From contig JADGRO010000022.1 in assembly GCA_017880905.1 (NCBI GenBank), positions 41,890 through 105,889 on the forward strand: 64,000 nt of DNA. The letters run 5' to 3'. Below, in pieces: positions 56,756 through 64,000 of the stretch (within the stretch, counting starts at the first letter, position 1; every line of letters begins with the position of its first letter). The position numbers were made by a program, and so were the translations under genes. The DNA is from Methylotenera sp. Lineage in GTDB: Bacteria > Pseudomonadota > Gammaproteobacteria > Burkholderiales > Methylophilaceae. A model generated the notes under the pieces. The model searched no databases. It was not told the origin of the DNA and saw only the letters and a list, made by a program, of their open reading frames with translations.

Positions 56756-57535
56756 ATGATGCAACCAACAATTACAATTATTATCCCTCAATACAAAACT
56801 TACCAAGTGACTCAACTTTGTTTAAGGGCCTTAAAAAAATTTTCTACCCTTAATGTCGAAATAATCGTCGTTGACAACAACTCTGCGGATGATTCTCTTG
56901 AATATTTAGAAAAAAATAAATGGATTCAGCTCATCAAAAATAAAAATGCTTCCATAGGTGGCGCAGGTCATAAGCAAGCCTTAGACATAGGCATAAAAGC
57001 CGCCATGGGTGATTGGATTTTGCTTTTTCACAGCGACACTATCGTTTTAAAAAAAGCTTGGGATGAAGATTTACTTAACTTGGTTAAAAAATATCCCGAT
57101 GCAGTTGGCGCCAGCAGTATAGTGCGTGATATCAATCCGTTCTCAAGCTGGCATAGCAAATTGATAAGAAAATTCAAAAATAGGCAGCATTCATATCACC
57201 ACACATTAAACACAAGTGATAATAAAATAATGTCCTATTGTTTTTTAGTCAAAAGAAAGTTTCTGATAGATACTGGGTTTAATTTTGAGCACGCTGAAGG
57301 AGATGTTGCAGATGCGTTCTACCGCAACCACATTAAAGGCAAGTATCCTTTCGTATTGATGGGGCGAGGTTTTTTGCAAAGAATTTTATGGCACACCAGC
57401 AACGTCAGCTCTATTCTGACTGGGCAAATGACAGGCACAAAAGCAGTCCACAAGCTTCATAAAAAACTTAACTCTTTGTTTTCAAGCGCTGTGATAGAAA
57501 GCTTGATGAATGACAGTAGTTTAGATAACTTTTAA
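56756..57535 (+). CDS. GT2 family glycosyltransferase
   Basis: A GT-A enzyme of 259 residues from the ATG at 56756 (the frame opens at 56678 but those residues are not family-like). It opens MMQPTITIIIPQYKTY, then has IIVVDNNSADDSLEYLE, GDWILLFHSDTIVLKK (the metal-binding position reads HSD rather than DXD) and FEHAEGDVADAFYRN. It is probably an LPS-core or surface-glycan transferase given its neighbours. It is more A+T-rich than the genes before it. The sugar is unknown. Confidence 0.82.
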   Translation: MMQPTITIIIPQYKTYQVTQLCLRALKKFSTLNVEIIVVDNNSADDSLEYLEKNKWIQLIKNKNASIGGAGHKQALDIGIKAAMGDWILLFHSDTIVLKKAWDEDLLNLVKKYPDAVGASSIVRDINPFSSWHSKLIRKFKNRQHSYHHTLNTSDNKIMSYCFLVKRKFLIDTGFNFEHAEGDVADAFYRNHIKGKYPFVLMGRGFLQRILWHTSNVSSILTGQMTGTKAVHKLHKKLNSLFSSAVIESLMNDSSLDNF

Positions 57536-57577
57536 GTTTCATGCTTATTTTGATATCCGGCTAGCCTGCTTAACATT

Positions 57578-58735
57578 ATGAAAATTGCCATCATACGCCG
57601 CAAATTTAATCCATTTGGTGGTGCAGAAAAATTTATCACCAGAACCATTCAAGGCCTTAGCACATACAACATTCAAACTTCTGTCATTGCCGAATCTTGG
57701 ACAAAAAATGATGCGGCACAATCTCTAACTAATCAAGATTGGATTAAAGCCGAAGTGTACGGCTTAAGCCGAACCTCCAAATTTCTATCGTTTCAGCATT
57801 CTGTTCAAAACATTTTAAACACACACGATTTTGATTTGATTCAATCGCACGAGCGTTTACTTGGCGCAGACATCTATCGCCTAGGTGATGGCATCCATGC
57901 TTCTTGGGTTGCAAGGCTATCTAAGGCCAGCCCTTGGTACACGCGCCTATGGCTTAAAATTGATCCTTATCATAAAACTGTGATACGCACAGAAAAGGCT
58001 ATGGCAAAAGATGCGCATTTAACTTATGTGGCCAATAGTCGTTTAGTACAACAAGAATTAATAGATTGGTATAAAGTCCCTCAAAGCAGGATAGTGCTAA
58101 TTGAAAACGGTATCGATACAAGTGCCTTTATGCCAGTATCATCAGAGCAAAAAGAGGCTGAGAAAATAAATCTTGGACTAGATCCCGAAATACCTACCGT
58201 TCTTTTTGTAGGCTCTGGCTTTTCCAGAAAAGGCGCATTTGATTTGATTGAAGCGATTAACAAATTACCAGATTTTCAACTTATTATTGTCGGACATGAC
58301 AAGCAATTAGCGAAAATCCACAAGCGCGTCAAAATACTAGAATTGGGAAAAAGAGTATTAGTGACCGGGCCCCAGCGCGATATAAAATCTTTTTTGGCAG
58401 CGGCAGATATGTTCTGCTTACCTTCGCTTTATGATAGCTTCCCCAATGCGGTGCTTGAGGCGTTATGTAGTGCACTGCCTGTAATTGTGACAAACGCAGT
58501 AGGCATTGCAGAAGCCGTTGAGCAAGCAAACGCCGGCGCCGTCTGTGATAAAGAAGCAAATAGCATTGCCAATGCCTTACAAAGGGTATGGCAAAACAGA
58601 GAAGTAATGGCAAAAAACGCTTTGAATCTATCAAAAAATTATGATTTAACCAAGGCCAGCCATCAATGGCTCGACTTATATAACATTTTGATTAAAAAAA
58701 AGAAAGACAGAAAAATTGCGCATTCTACACACTGA
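57578..58735 (+). CDS. GT4 glycosyltransferase, LPS-core (WaaG-like)
   Basis: A 385-residue GT-B enzyme. It has the WaaG-type N terminus MKIAIIRRKFNPFGGAEKFI and IQSHERLLGADIYRLGDGIH. The donor domain carries VLFVGSGFSRKGAFDLIEAI and the E-X7-E region YDSFPNAVLEALCSALPVIV. WaaG adds the first glucose to heptose II; the close resemblance of the opening supports that role here. It overlaps the next gene by 20 bp. Confidence 0.87.
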   Translation: MKIAIIRRKFNPFGGAEKFITRTIQGLSTYNIQTSVIAESWTKNDAAQSLTNQDWIKAEVYGLSRTSKFLSFQHSVQNILNTHDFDLIQSHERLLGADIYRLGDGIHASWVARLSKASPWYTRLWLKIDPYHKTVIRTEKAMAKDAHLTYVANSRLVQQELIDWYKVPQSRIVLIENGIDTSAFMPVSSEQKEAEKINLGLDPEIPTVLFVGSGFSRKGAFDLIEAINKLPDFQLIIVGHDKQLAKIHKRVKILELGKRVLVTGPQRDIKSFLAAADMFCLPSLYDSFPNAVLEALCSALPVIVTNAVGIAEAVEQANAGAVCDKEANSIANALQRVWQNREVMAKNALNLSKNYDLTKASHQWLDLYNILIKKKKDRKIAHSTH

Positions 58736-59801
58736 AGCCTCATCAGGCTGGGGCGGACAAGAAATTAGGATTCTAACTGAATCCCAAATTTTTGCGCGCC
58801 ACCAGCATGAGGTTATAGTAGCAGCTGATGAAAAAAGCCAAATTGCCAAAAAAGCAGCTTTATACGGAATCAAAGCATTTTCTATACACCTTAAAAAAAA
58901 ACGTTGGGCGGATTTCATGGCTTTGCGCACGCTCATCAAACAAGAAAAACCTGATGTGATTAACTGTCACTCCAGCACAGATCATTGGCTCAGCGCATTG
59001 GCAAGACTTACTATCAAAGACCGACCTGCCATTGTGCGCACGCGCCATATCAGCACTCCAATTCACCGCAACAAGCCGACACGCTGGCTTTATAACAAAG
59101 GAGCCGAAGCGGTGATGACAACTGGAATTGCTATTCGCGAACAGCTTATTCGCGATCATTTTGTTGACAAAAATAACGTTTTCTCTGTGCCAACAGGCAT
59201 TGATACGAATGTTTTTAAGCCTGGAAACAGGCAAAAACAACGAGAGTTATTAAATCTTCCCAAGAATCACTTTATTTTTGGCATCTGTGCCACGCTTCGT
59301 TCCTGGAAAGGTCACAGTGATTTAATCAAGGCGTTTGATTTACTAAACAACTCCAGTGTTTCTCTGGTGATTGTCGGCGATGGTCCTCAAATGGACAATT
59401 ACAAAAAATTGATAAGTGAAACACACTGCCCCGCCAATATACACTTGGTAGGCAATCAAAACGATGTGTTGCCCTATTTACAGGCAATGAATTGCTTTGT
59501 TCTACCAAGCTACGCCAATGAGGGCGTTCCCCAGGCTTTGTTACAAGCGATGGCGGTTGGATTGCCCGTGATTAGCTGTCCGATAGGTGGCATCCCGGAA
59601 GCTTTGGAAGGTTATAAACAAGGCACTTCAGTGCCAATTAAAAACCCAGAAGCTCTTGCAGTCGCCATGCGCAATCAATTAGAACAAAATTTAACAGACT
59701 TAGAACTAACTAGACATACTCCTTATACATTGGAAGGCATGTATGTATCGGCTTTAGCAGTCTATGAACTAGCCCTGCAAAAGGTCGTCCATCGCGGCTA
59801 A
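58716..59801 (+). CDS. GT4 glycosyltransferase
   Basis: A 361-residue GT-B enzyme starting at TTG (RILHTEASSGWGGQEIRIL), overlapping the previous gene. It has VNCHSSTDHWLSALARL-type acceptor sequence, GICATLRSWKGHSDLIKAF and the donor motif SYANEGVPQALLQAMAVGLP. It is likely to extend the LPS core after the WaaG-like protein; specificity is unknown. Its 3' end overlaps the convergent heptosyltransferase-like gene by 33 bp. Confidence 0.87.
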   Translation: MRILHTEASSGWGGQEIRILTESQIFARHQHEVIVAADEKSQIAKKAALYGIKAFSIHLKKKRWADFMALRTLIKQEKPDVINCHSSTDHWLSALARLTIKDRPAIVRTRHISTPIHRNKPTRWLYNKGAEAVMTTGIAIREQLIRDHFVDKNNVFSVPTGIDTNVFKPGNRQKQRELLNLPKNHFIFGICATLRSWKGHSDLIKAFDLLNNSSVSLVIVGDGPQMDNYKKLISETHCPANIHLVGNQNDVLPYLQAMNCFVLPSYANEGVPQALLQAMAVGLPVISCPIGGIPEALEGYKQGTSVPIKNPEALAVAMRNQLEQNLTDLELTRHTPYTLEGMYVSALAVYELALQKVVHRG

Positions 59802-60818
59802 TATCTGTGCAGGGGTGATGGCATATAAACATTGGCTAGCCTTGCTGCCAGCACAACCATCCAAACCGCATGGTCGACAAGCAAAAGAGGCTGAATCACT
59901 CGCCCCAAGTGCCAGCACACGATGCGATACTTGCCAAGGAGCCCAAATACGGTCATCTGTCGGTCCGAATATAGCCACTATTGGCGTTTGCAAGGCGCTT
60001 GCCATATGCACAGCCATAGAATCAATAGAAACCAGCAAATCAGCACGTTGAATCAGGGCAGCAGCCTTGCCTAAATCGAAATCATGCGTTAAATGAGGTG
60101 CTTTTTGGCAAAGTGCAATCAGAGCTTGATTAAATGTCAAATCAGTCGCAGCTCCGCTCAACACTACGCTATAGCCGCGCTGGTGCAGACTATCGACCAA
60201 AGCCGCCCAAGTGGCGTGTAATAAACCTTTAAACTTCCACCGAGCTGCCGCATGAATAACAACAAGTTTCTTCGACTTACCACCTTCAGACTTAAACCAA
60301 GATTCTACATACAGCCTATCTGCTTCAGATACCTCCAAATGATAGGCTGGCGCATAAGGTTTTTCATAGAGATGGGTTTTTCTGAGTAAATCAACATCTT
60401 GCTCTGCGGCCGGTCTAAGCGTTGGCGTAAGTTTCGCAACCTGCTGAAATGAGTTTGACCAAAATGCAGGACGTTTTTTAGATTCGCGCGCTACACTTAC
60501 TTTTGCTTTTAAAATGCGCGCCAAAAATGCACCGCGCCAATCGTCCGAAAACTGTGCAAGCACATCATATTGCTGGGCTCGCATCGTCTTCAACAATGCC
60601 CAATATTGACGCCAACGTGAGAAACCTTTCAGGTGGCGCGGCACAGTCAATATATGCCTTACACGCGGGTTCATTGCAAAAATGGCGGCACTTTCTCTAA
60701 AACAAAGCACATCCACCACAAAATCTTCTGGTAAAGCCGCGATAGCGGACGTCAACACGATGGAATCACCCAAGTGTTTGGTTTTTAAAAAAAGTGCTGT
60801 TCTTTTTGAATTATTCAT
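59769..60818 (-). CDS. GT9 heptosyltransferase (WaaQ-like)
   Basis: A 349-residue GT9 protein. It has the N-terminal LFLKTKHLGDSIVLTSAIAA (nucleotide-sugar loop), HAAARWKFKGLLHATWAALV, and the C-terminal RADLLVSIDSMAVHMASALQ plus IFGPTDDRIWAPWQ. The pattern fits the WaaQ-type transferase that adds heptose III. First-heptose (waaC) and second-heptose (waaF) enzymes are elsewhere in this window, consistent with a third heptose. Confidence 0.87.
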   Translation of the reverse strand: MNNSKRTALFLKTKHLGDSIVLTSAIAALPEDFVVDVLCFRESAAIFAMNPRVRHILTVPRHLKGFSRWRQYWALLKTMRAQQYDVLAQFSDDWRGAFLARILKAKVSVARESKKRPAFWSNSFQQVAKLTPTLRPAAEQDVDLLRKTHLYEKPYAPAYHLEVSEADRLYVESWFKSEGGKSKKLVVIHAAARWKFKGLLHATWAALVDSLHQRGYSVVLSGAATDLTFNQALIALCQKAPHLTHDFDLGKAAALIQRADLLVSIDSMAVHMASALQTPIVAIFGPTDDRIWAPWQVSHRVLALGASDSASFACRPCGLDGCAGSKASQCLYAITPAQILAAMDDLLQG

Positions 60819-60826
60819 TTAAATCA

Positions 60827-61714
60827 TTAGGTTACTAAACGTCGCCAATTTGCATCTTGTTCTAAAACAATTGCAAACTCACCAAAAAAATCAGACTTGG
60901 CATTAAAGCCATCATTGTAACTAATGCCACCCATGTGCACCCAACGCTCGTCGATAAACTGCACCGATGCATGCTGTTCAAAATTAGGCAGCTTAATATT
61001 CAAACACTCATTCTTGGCAAAACGCAGCGCAGATTTATCGTAATGCGAATATAAACTATCCCAATTGCGCCCGCCAGTATCCAGCCCGCGCGAGAAATCA
61101 TACAAAAAATTGAGCGGTTTATTTTTTACAGCTGCATAGTCAAAAATACAATAGCCCGCCCATAGCGACCAATATTGCGGATACTTCCCACCTACCCTGC
61201 CAAAAAATGCTTGTTCTGCTAGTCTTTCTTCAAAATCCGTCATACTAACAGGGATCAAATCATGATCAATGAAAGCAAACACTTTGGGCTGAATAACATT
61301 GATCACATTATCGTATATCCATGACATGGCCATGCCGTGTGAGCGATTAACATGCTTAGTACGATTCATGGGTAAAGCCAAATACGGCGCCCCATTTTTC
61401 TTGCAGACCACTTCAATTTCTGCCCTTGACGCAATTTTTCTGGAATTATCAAAAACCAGCACGGTGGTATTTGTAAGGTTTTTTTTTGCCATTTTCAATA
61501 ACCAATTTAGCGCCCATGGCTGCTCAAAAGCCACCACTACTGCGATATTTTTTTGCGCTAAACGGCTATTTTCTGTTAAAAACTGATTGAGTTCTGCTGG
61601 TTTTTGGCGAGTGTAATAGTTTAACCACACGTCATTTCGCACTTGTTTAAAGGCCACATCCAGTGGACGCAGTTTCAACCAATCTTTTACAGAAAACTCG
61701 CTTAATTTGAGCAC
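60827..61714 (-). CDS. Glycosyltransferase-like protein, unassigned
   Basis: A 295-residue protein with GT-A-like features: VVVAFEQPWALNWLLKMA, TVLVFDNSRK, HVNRSHGMAMSWIYDNV and VFAFIDHDLIPVSMTDFEE, where DHD may be the metal-binding motif. I cannot assign a family with confidence. Sandwiched between a GT9 and a GT2 gene with 8-9-bp gaps, it belongs to the LPS-core operon. Confidence 0.7.
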   Translation of the reverse strand: MLKLSEFSVKDWLKLRPLDVAFKQVRNDVWLNYYTRQKPAELNQFLTENSRLAQKNIAVVVAFEQPWALNWLLKMAKKNLTNTTVLVFDNSRKIASRAEIEVVCKKNGAPYLALPMNRTKHVNRSHGMAMSWIYDNVINVIQPKVFAFIDHDLIPVSMTDFEERLAEQAFFGRVGGKYPQYWSLWAGYCIFDYAAVKNKPLNFLYDFSRGLDTGGRNWDSLYSHYDKSALRFAKNECLNIKLPNFEQHASVQFIDERWVHMGGISYNDGFNAKSDFFGEFAIVLEQDANWRRLVT

Positions 61715-61723
61715 AACAAAACC

Positions 61724-62497
61724 TTAATCATCTTTTTTGCTCAACAACATCAGCTTTAAATACCGGTAATAAGTGGTTTCTGCATTGGATACCGCGAGGA
61801 TAAAACCCATGCGACCATCCAAAAAACCCAAACGCAGAATATAGGTACGCAAAAACGCCCACAGTCCGTGCAAAATTGCGCTACTTAACGAAGCCGTTTT
61901 GCCTTGCTGCACCAGCTTTGTAGCGCCATCACTCGAGTAACGATTGGTTTTATCTAATACTTCCTCCAAACTGGTGTAGCTAATGTGTAGAATCGGATTT
62001 TTCAGCGTTTTAATTGCGCCATCAAACATTACATGCTCATGCACAATGTCATCGCTAAATTTGCCCAACGCTTTGGGGAATAAGCGCGTAACATAATCTG
62101 GCCACCAGCCGCTGTGGTGAATGAATTGGCCGCAATAGCTGGATTTTCTTGGTATTCGAAAAGCGGTGTTTTTAACACCCGATTTCAACACGTCTTCAAT
62201 CTCGGCACGCAACTCAGCCGAAATGCGTTCATCCGCATCTAACGATAGCACCCAATCGTGACTCGCCAGGCTAAGTGCTAAGTTTTTTTGAGGTCCAAAA
62301 CCTGGCCATTTTGTTGTGATGTGTACCATTGCACCATGAGATTTGCAAATCTCGACTGTTCTATCTGTGCTACCAGAATCCACCACTACAATTTCATCAG
62401 CCCAGGCTACAGACACCAAGCAGGCTTCAATCGCACCTTCTTCATTTTTAGTGATGATGGTAACCGATAGTTTTTTTTGCGTTGCTGTTGTATTCAA
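61724..62497 (-). CDS. GT2 glycosyltransferase, WaaE/KdtX-like
   Basis: A 257-residue GT2 enzyme with LSVTIITKNEEGAIEACL, DEIVVVDSGSTDRTVEIC, PGFGPQKNLALSLASHDWVL, LSLDADERIS and HHSGWWPDYVTRLFPK. This set is typical of the WaaE/KdtX LPS-core beta-glucosyltransferase family that modifies heptose I. Its start overlaps the stop of the ligase gene upstream by four bases. Confidence 0.9.
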   Translation of the reverse strand: MNTTATQKKLSVTIITKNEEGAIEACLVSVAWADEIVVVDSGSTDRTVEICKSHGAMVHITTKWPGFGPQKNLALSLASHDWVLSLDADERISAELRAEIEDVLKSGVKNTAFRIPRKSSYCGQFIHHSGWWPDYVTRLFPKALGKFSDDIVHEHVMFDGAIKTLKNPILHISYTSLEEVLDKTNRYSSDGATKLVQQGKTASLSSAILHGLWAFLRTYILRLGFLDGRMGFILAVSNAETTYYRYLKLMLLSKKDD

Positions 62498-63762
62498 ATT
62501 TTACTTTTCGCTTCCACAGCGTTATTTGCATATTGACTACAGTAAGATAAATACAAGCCTAAAAATAAAAAAGCTAAAATACCATGCTCATGATGCAAAG
62601 TGGTATTCACCGTGCCAACCCCAAACGTCACTAGCCACGCGCTAAAAGACCCTGCCCATAAATAGGCGGCCGTGCTGTCTTGCCGAGTTAAGGCAAACGT
62701 TTTAATAAGCTGTCTCAGCCAAGCAAACACCAGCAACAGCAACACAGAAAGCCCAACATAGCCACGCTCAACCAAGGCCGTTAAATAGACATTGTGCGAG
62801 TGCCCTGGGAAGTAATAATTATCTGGGTTATACACTTTATTGCGCGCCTCAACCGATTTTTTAATGTCTTCGCGCTTAATCAATTTCCAATTATCCAAGC
62901 CTATGCCCAGCACCGGATAAAAACGACTAGCTTCTAGCGACACATTCCACACTTTATCGCGATAAGACAAAATCAGATCTTGCTTCTGCAACCCAAGCTG
63001 TTTGGTCACAATACTGGCATGTAGCGCAACAGCCAACACTGCTGAGATTGCTAAAATGCCATACGCAAACCATTTAATTTTAGCTTGCTTGCTTAACACG
63101 GTGATTAGCACTAATGCTAACAAAGCGCTCACACCTAAAGCACCACGACTATCGCCAACAAATAAACCAAGCAGCAAAAAAACCGAAAGGCTCAACAATG
63201 CAATGCGCATTTTCATGCTTGCGTTTTGCCATAAACTTAAACTGGCACCCACACTTGCGCCAAAAATAATCGCCAAATAAATCGCAGAGTGATTCACATG
63301 CCCAACCGAGTGCAATTGTAAATCGTGCTTGGTATGCAGCCACAAATATTGGCAAAACCCCCAAACAAGTGGCGGCAGCACGCCGATAACCGCAACACCA
63401 AATAGCCATGTCATTTCAGTTTTGATGTAATTGGCGCGCGAAATCATCCAGCCCACGCTTACATAGGTGACTAATACGCGAAAGCCTTTCCATTCATCAC
63501 CTGGCGTTATGCCAGCAAAAATAGCACTTAACAAAGCGGAGCCTATGCACAGCAAAAACAGCCAATCCCAAAATTGCCAGCCATGCAATTCTTTCGTTCT
63601 GATTTGGCGAAACAGAGACACCACAACATAAAACACTAAAAATATATTTTTGGGCGCTTCCAAGCTGGGTAGTGTAATAATCAGCAGCGCTAGAAGTGAA
63701 AGTTCTATAGTTTTTAGCTTATTTATGTTAAAACTTGTGCTGAGCTTTGAAAGCAAATTCAT
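62494..63762 (-). CDS. O-antigen ligase/polymerase-like membrane protein
   Basis: A 422-residue polytopic protein with about ten to twelve helices and a large periplasmic loop containing YYFPGHSHNVYLTALVERGY. This is the Wzy_C (O-antigen ligase) signature with its catalytic-type H-X-H-N. Located among LPS-core genes, it is most likely WaaL, which joins O-antigen to lipid A-core, though Wzy polymerases share the domain. It is first in the minus-strand group ligase-GT2-GT-GT9. Confidence 0.85.
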   Translation of the reverse strand: MNLLSKLSTSFNINKLKTIELSLLALLIITLPSLEAPKNIFLVFYVVVSLFRQIRTKELHGWQFWDWLFLLCIGSALLSAIFAGITPGDEWKGFRVLVTYVSVGWMISRANYIKTEMTWLFGVAVIGVLPPLVWGFCQYLWLHTKHDLQLHSVGHVNHSAIYLAIIFGASVGASLSLWQNASMKMRIALLSLSVFLLLGLFVGDSRGALGVSALLALVLITVLSKQAKIKWFAYGILAISAVLAVALHASIVTKQLGLQKQDLILSYRDKVWNVSLEASRFYPVLGIGLDNWKLIKREDIKKSVEARNKVYNPDNYYFPGHSHNVYLTALVERGYVGLSVLLLLVFAWLRQLIKTFALTRQDSTAAYLWAGSFSAWLVTFGVGTVNTTLHHEHGILAFLFLGLYLSYCSQYANNAVEAKSKI

Positions 63763-63827
63763 ATATTTATCCTAAGTCTTGTATTAATCATATCACGATA
63801 TACTTGGGGCTTCCTGCACTCGACTTA

Positions 63828-64000
63828 TCAGCTAATCAATAAAGCCTTAACACTAAATAAAACCTCATTAACGCTAGGCGGCTTACCTGTATCACCCAAA
63901 TTCTTGATATTGTCTGACCAGTAAGCTTCGGTTTTCCAGCGCGGAGAATCGCAGTATAGTTCTACTGTGGGTTTGTTCATCATCGCCGATAAGTGCGTTA
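63828..64000 (-). CDS. waaC: ADP-heptose--LPS heptosyltransferase I (3' end only)
   Basis: The last 56 codons of a GT9 protein, cut by the window edge and too short for an ORF call; the frame begins at 63998. It reads THLSAMMNKPTVELYCDSPR, then EAYWSDNIKNLGDTGKPPSV and NEVLFSVKALLIS to TGA. TH-(L/A)-A plus the NLGDTGKPPSVNEV ending is the WaaC pattern. It lies 65 bp upstream of the ligase gene on the same strand. Confidence 0.75.
   Translation of the reverse strand, partial: THLSAMMNKPTVELYCDSPRWKTEAYWSDNIKNLGDTGKPPSVNEVLFSVKALLIS

Noticed and set aside
1..64000. CRISPR array, tRNA, rRNA, prophage or insertion-sequence transposase
   Set aside because: Looked for regular spacer-repeat patterns, tRNA-like cloverleaf sequence and transposase motifs; none was found.

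Overview
The window looks like a chromosomal segment of a Gram-negative betaproteobacterium, most likely a methylotroph of the Methylophilaceae (Methylotenera/Methylophilus type). This is inferred from an extra cysteine desulfurase in the isc operon, the prfB-lysS, rlmE-ftsH-folP-glmM and bamE/fur arrangements, an edd-eda Entner-Doudoroff pair as used in ribulose-monophosphate methylotrophy, and moderate G+C. Most genes are core housekeeping genes. No rRNA, tRNA, CRISPR array, transposase or integrase was seen.

Layout: 1-6141 is the isc operon (iscR 3' end, an extra cysteine desulfurase, iscS, iscU, iscA, hscB, hscA, fdx). 6161-11300 holds a beta-carbonic anhydrase, a porin with a Pho box, and prfB-lysS with the programmed prfB frameshift. 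11343-21410 is a phosphate block: a MIP channel, DUF47-PiT, pstSCAB-phoU, then a DAG-glycosyltransferase-like GT4, a secreted zinc phospholipase C and a PAP2 phosphatase. The porin, pstS, GT4, PLC and PAP2 genes all have Pho-box-like 11-bp repeats upstream. Together they suggest a phosphate-starvation regulon that scavenges phosphate and replaces phospholipid with glycolipid.

21411-24794 is an accessory patch: a decayed metY relic, a short alpha-glucan phosphorylase flanked by two copies of the metY 3' tail, a MITE-like inverted repeat and a frameshifted DUF2971 gene. 24795-39845 returns to core genes (glmM, folP, ftsH, rlmE, yhbY, greA, carAB, dapB, an unusually long bamE, fur, an M48 lipoprotein protease). 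39969-40848 is a two-cassette integron-type array without an integrase, abutting the recN stop codon.

40843-64000 runs from recN-nadK and hrcA-hemH into cell-envelope genes: ADP-heptose synthesis (hldD, gmhA, hldE), heptosyltransferases (waaF, a waaQ-like gene, the 3' end of waaC), an HAD-GT2-LABN-ugd-epimerase operon that probably makes UDP-galacturonate and a lipid-linked sugar, edd/eda, several LPS-core glycosyltransferases and an O-antigen-ligase-like protein. Two related structured repeats sit directly after the lysS and folP stop codons.
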